A stretch of 9,545 nt of DNA from JASHVB01 sp049522565 (GTDB taxonomy: Bacteria > Pseudomonadota > Alphaproteobacteria > Acetobacterales > Acetobacteraceae), in contig JBEKNT010000265.1 in assembly GCA_049522565.1 (NCBI GenBank), forward strand, positions 1 through 9,545, written 5' to 3'. The notes beneath the pieces are model-generated. The model did not search any database. It was not told the origin of the DNA and saw only the letters and a list, made by a program, of their open reading frames with translations. Made by a program: the position numbers and the translations under genes. This document shows positions 6,126 through 9,545 of the stretch, piece after piece (the stretch's first letter is position 1; every line of letters begins with the position of its first letter).

Positions 6126-6130
6126 CTAAG

Positions 6131-6252
6131 TAGGTAGTTTCCGACCCTGACGCGGTACCAGGCGGGGCAACACTTAGGTTATAGTGGATGCGGCTACAGT
6201 GGCTCGCGCTTCATTGCCGGCTCCACGCGCTCGATAGCGGCGACGGAAAACG
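6131..6252. other. Orphan flank between the IS and the next gene
   Basis: These 122 bases should be the continuation of the toxin gene if the IS had simply inserted, but no frame gives PIN-like sequence and stops occur quickly (TAG at 6131, TAG at 6182). A TATAGT at 6180-6185 is a possible -10 box for the following gene, with no recognisable -35. Nothing else was found. Confidence 0.35.
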
Positions 6253-6753
6253 GTGATCGGAATGACGCATCCTCCTGTTTCTCGGCTTTCATCCGAGTTC
6301 GACGATTTTCTCTACGCTCCGATTGGTGAGGACACGAACGGAATGCTGCTCAGCGTTCTGTCGGTACTGGCGCGATCGGATCTCGACCCGTGGCAGGAGG
6401 CGGCCAGATTAGCCGGGTTGCCGGAAAAATATGCGACCGACAGGCTCGCGGCGCTGATCGCGGCACTTCCTGGCAGGCGATCGGCGGCTACCGGCTTCGG
6501 GACGATTGCCGGTCGCCTGGTTGCGCTTCTGCCGCACCGGACGGCTGCCAACGTCGCGGCGTCGAAAGTGCAGTCCGGTTTTGGTGTGGCGCCAAACTCC
6601 TGGGCCGTCATATGCGTGATCCTTATGGCTCTCGCGCTGGGCGCCCAATGGGTCGCCGCGAGCAATCAAGCGCCAGCCAAGGCCGACGGCGCCGGTGCGC
6701 CAGCCGCCACGACAAACTCTCTTGCCGTGCCACCGCCGCCCACCGGCAAGTGA
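6253..6753 (+). CDS. Hypothetical protein with one C-terminal membrane segment
   Basis: This 166-residue protein has a soluble N-terminal part: FDDFLYAPIGEDTNGMLLSV (17-36), DPWQEAARLAGLP (45-57) and DRLAALIAALPG, mostly helical. A probable single transmembrane helix follows at ~117-135 (WAVICVILMALALGAQWVA), then a short Ala/Pro-rich tail ending VPPPPTGK. The topology suggests a cytoplasmic domain anchored to the inner membrane. The N-terminal region reads like a conserved family of unknown function in Acetobacteraceae, from memory only. GTG at 6253 is used because GGA (6245-6247) is suitably spaced; ATG at 6262 in the same frame is an equal alternative. It is convergent with pgm (46 bp apart), follows the IS-disrupted toxin locus, and has no obvious functional partner. 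Confidence 0.7.
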   Translation: MIGMTHPPVSRLSSEFDDFLYAPIGEDTNGMLLSVLSVLARSDLDPWQEAARLAGLPEKYATDRLAALIAALPGRRSAATGFGTIAGRLVALLPHRTAANVAASKVQSGFGVAPNSWAVICVILMALALGAQWVAASNQAPAKADGAGAPAATTNSLAVPPPPTGK

Positions 6754-6760
6754 CGATCAG

Positions 6761-6787
6761 GCGGGATCCCGCGACAGGCGGATCCGC
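6761..6787. other. Two tandem perfect palindromes between convergent genes
   Basis: GCGGGATCCCGC (6761-6772) and GCGGATCCGC (6778-6787) are both perfect palindromes centred on GGATCC. They lie in the 46-bp gap where the hypothetical gene and pgm converge. A terminator would be expected here, but neither has a loop of its own or a T-run, so the role is undecided. Confidence 0.3.
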
Positions 6788-6799
6788 AGGCTCGACACT

Positions 6800-8461
<1,662 letters not shown>

Positions 8462-8469
8462 TTGCTGCA

Positions 8470-8475
8470 TCCTTC
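8470..8475 (-). promoter_or_regulatory. Ribosome-binding site that decides the pgm start
   Basis: On the minus strand GAAGGA ends 8 bases before the GTG at 8461. Its last base is the A of the alternative ATG at 8470, so that ATG cannot use it. This argues for translation from GTG and a protein beginning MTVQVSPLAG. Confidence 0.55.
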
Positions 8476-8531
8476 ACAACGGCTCGGCGATCGAAAGTTG
8501 GGGGCGATGCGTGCGTGCGGTGGGCCGGCAA

Positions 8532-8605
8532 CTCCCCCTTCCCCTGGTGCGAGGGAGTCGGGGGGAGGGGTGCGTAGAGCGACCGTCCACAGATCGACGC
8601 ACCCC
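8532..8605. repeat. Compound GC-rich inverted repeat between glk and pgm
   Basis: Two adjacent inverted repeats fill the spacer. In the first, CTCCCCC (8532-8538) faces GGGGGAG (8561-8567), with a shorter inner CCCT/AGGG pairing. In the second, GGGGTGCGT (8567-8575) pairs perfectly with ACGCACCCC (8597-8605) around 21 bases. They overlap at one base, so only one can form fully at a time. The cccc-rich part resembles interspersed 'ctcccccttcccc…ggggagggg' elements frequent in alphaproteobacterial intergenic DNA (recalled). It could attenuate, terminate or stabilise the glk-pgm message, but no T-run follows on the minus strand. Confidence 0.5.
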
Positions 8606-8618
8606 CACGCGGGAAGAG

Positions 8619-9545
8619 CTACTTCTGCCTTTGCAGTCCGTAGATGGCGGCTCCGAGCAATGCGGCATTCACCATGATGATATGGACCGGTACCGCGGTC
8701 AGCAGGTTGGCAAAGCGCCCCTTGGCGGTGAAGGCCCGCATGAAGGCGCCATCCTGCAATTGCGGCACCAGCCGGGGCGGCATGCCGCCGGCAAGATACA
8801 CCCCGCCAGTCGCCAGCACCTTCAGCGCCAGGTTGCCGGCCTCGGCCCCCCACACGTCGATCACGATGCGCAACGTCTCGGCCGCCAGCGGGTTGTTGTC
8901 GGCGTCATGGAGGGCGGCATCGACGATCAGCGGCGTGCGGTCCCGCGTGGCGTGCAAGGCCGCGGCGAATGCGGGGGGTTCCGAGGCCGGGTCACGCGAC
9001 CGCACATAATCGTAAACGTTCGGCAGCCCGGAGCCGGCGCACACCCGTTCGTAGCCCGCATGACGGAAACGATCGGTCAGATACGCCCAAAGCCCGGCCT
9101 GCACCTGGTTGGTCGGCGCGAAATCCGCGTGCCCGCCTTCCGACGCGCAGGCGATGTAGTCCTGTCCGTTCCAGATCAGGAATGCCTCGCCGAGGCCGGT
9201 GCCCGGCGCCAGCACCGCGATCGGCGAGTGCTCCACAGCCGTGCCGGCATTGATCGCCACCGTCTCGTCGGGCAGCAAGTGCGGCACTGCATGCGCGATG
9301 GCGCGCAGATCGTTCAGCAGACTGACGTGCTGCAAACCAAGACTGCCGCACAGCGCCGCTTCCTCAAGCTCCCACGGCAGGTTGGTCAGGTGCGCGCGCC
9401 CACCGATCACCGGGCCGGCAACATCGAAACAGGCCGAGGTGGCGTGGCCGCCGGTGTTGCCCAGGAACGTCTCGACAATCGGCGGTAGCCCTTCGTAGTC
9501 GGCGCTGTGGAATTCCTGCTCGGCGACGAACTTGCGCGGCCCGGT
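8619..9545 (-). CDS. glk: Glucokinase, N-terminus beyond the window edge
   Basis: The enzyme phosphorylates glucose with ATP to glucose-6-phosphate. 308 codons are visible, ending in TAG at 8619-8621; the frame is open to the right edge. Comparison with E. coli Glk (321 residues) suggests about 20-25 N-terminal residues, including the ATP-binding GGTN motif, lie outside. Visible family features, numbered from the first complete codon at the edge, are VAGPVIGGRAHLTNLPW (42-58), LLNDL at 76-80 with the probable catalytic Asp79, APGTGLGEA (113-121), EGGHADFAP (136-144) and GGVYLAGGMPPR (247-258). The protein is of the Glk (PF02685) type rather than ROK. A GTG at 9410 inside this frame is not the real start, because clear glucokinase sequence continues upstream of it. 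It precedes pgm on the same strand with a repeat-containing spacer of about 150 bp. Confidence 0.95.
   Translation of the reverse strand, partial: TGPRKFVAEQEFHSADYEGLPPIVETFLGNTGGHATSACFDVAGPVIGGRAHLTNLPWELEEAALCGSLGLQHVSLLNDLRAIAHAVPHLLPDETVAINAGTAVEHSPIAVLAPGTGLGEAFLIWNGQDYIACASEGGHADFAPTNQVQAGLWAYLTDRFRHAGYERVCAGSGLPNVYDYVRSRDPASEPPAFAAALHATRDRTPLIVDAALHDADNNPLAAETLRIVIDVWGAEAGNLALKVLATGGVYLAGGMPPRLVPQLQDGAFMRAFTAKGRFANLLTAVPVHIIMVNAALLGAAIYGLQRQK

Larger units (their letters stand above)
4489..6130 (+). mobile_element. Complete insertion sequence (1632 bp) with 5-bp target duplication
   Basis: The element spans 4494-6125. Its ends are perfect 15-bp inverted repeats, CTCGACTTTATCGAA at 4494-4508 and TTCGATAAAGTCGAG at 6111-6125. 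It is flanked by CTAAG at 4489-4493 and 6126-6130, read as a target-site duplication. It carries a DDE transposase on the plus strand whose TAG stop touches the right inverted repeat, and a divergent unknown gene on the minus strand whose stop is 12 bp from the left repeat. The transposase resembles those labelled IS701-family in annotation practice. The IS701 family is known for short duplications around a YTAR-type site, and CTAAG contains CTAA, but the best fit of the ends gives 5 bp, so family placement stays tentative. The element sits in a PIN toxin remnant. Confidence 0.88.

Overview
This is a GC-rich chromosomal segment from what is probably an alphaproteobacterium, most likely of the Acetobacteraceae/Rhodospirillales type. 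The inference rests on strong G/C preference at third codon positions, small palindromic interspersed repeats of the kind common in that group (a 'cattgcgagcgaagcgaa…' type and a 'gtcatggccg…cggccat' type), and the style of the protein families. No rRNA or tRNA gene, CRISPR array or phage structural gene was seen.

Left part (1-2037): an exported SH3-domain protein (minus strand, 91-909) is divergent from birA, a monofunctional biotin-protein ligase (1090-1821). Three palindromic repeat elements surround these genes: at the left edge, between the two genes, and between birA and the next gene.

Centre-left (2038-3939): a two-gene operon encodes an MHS-type major facilitator transporter and, 18 bp later, a carboxymuconolactone-decarboxylase/AhpD-fold protein. 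Together they suggest uptake and handling of a small, possibly aromatic, organic acid.

Centre (4108-6130): this is the accessory part. A type II toxin-antitoxin module is present, with an intact antitoxin (4108-4347) and an abutting PIN-domain toxin that survives only as its first ~49 codons. The toxin remnant is interrupted by a complete 1632-bp insertion sequence (4494-6125) with perfect 15-bp terminal inverted repeats and a 5-bp direct repeat, CTAAG. The IS carries a DDE transposase of the IS701/IS4-like superfamily. It also carries a second, divergent 120-codon gene of unknown function, whose start codon lies only three bases from the transposase start. Joining the IS flanks in silico does not restore the toxin frame, so the toxin was damaged independently of the insertion.

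Right part (6253-9545): a small, probably membrane-anchored hypothetical protein faces a minus-strand pair, glk (glucokinase, cut by the window's right edge) followed by pgm (alpha-phosphoglucomutase). These two enzymes act consecutively at glucose-6-phosphate, linking free glucose to glucose-1-phosphate for glycogen, UDP-glucose or exopolysaccharide. A GC-rich compound inverted repeat lies between glk and pgm.

The most unusual item is the insertion sequence with its divergent passenger gene sitting in an already broken toxin gene. The rest is ordinary core metabolism and transport. No large new multi-gene system is evident.
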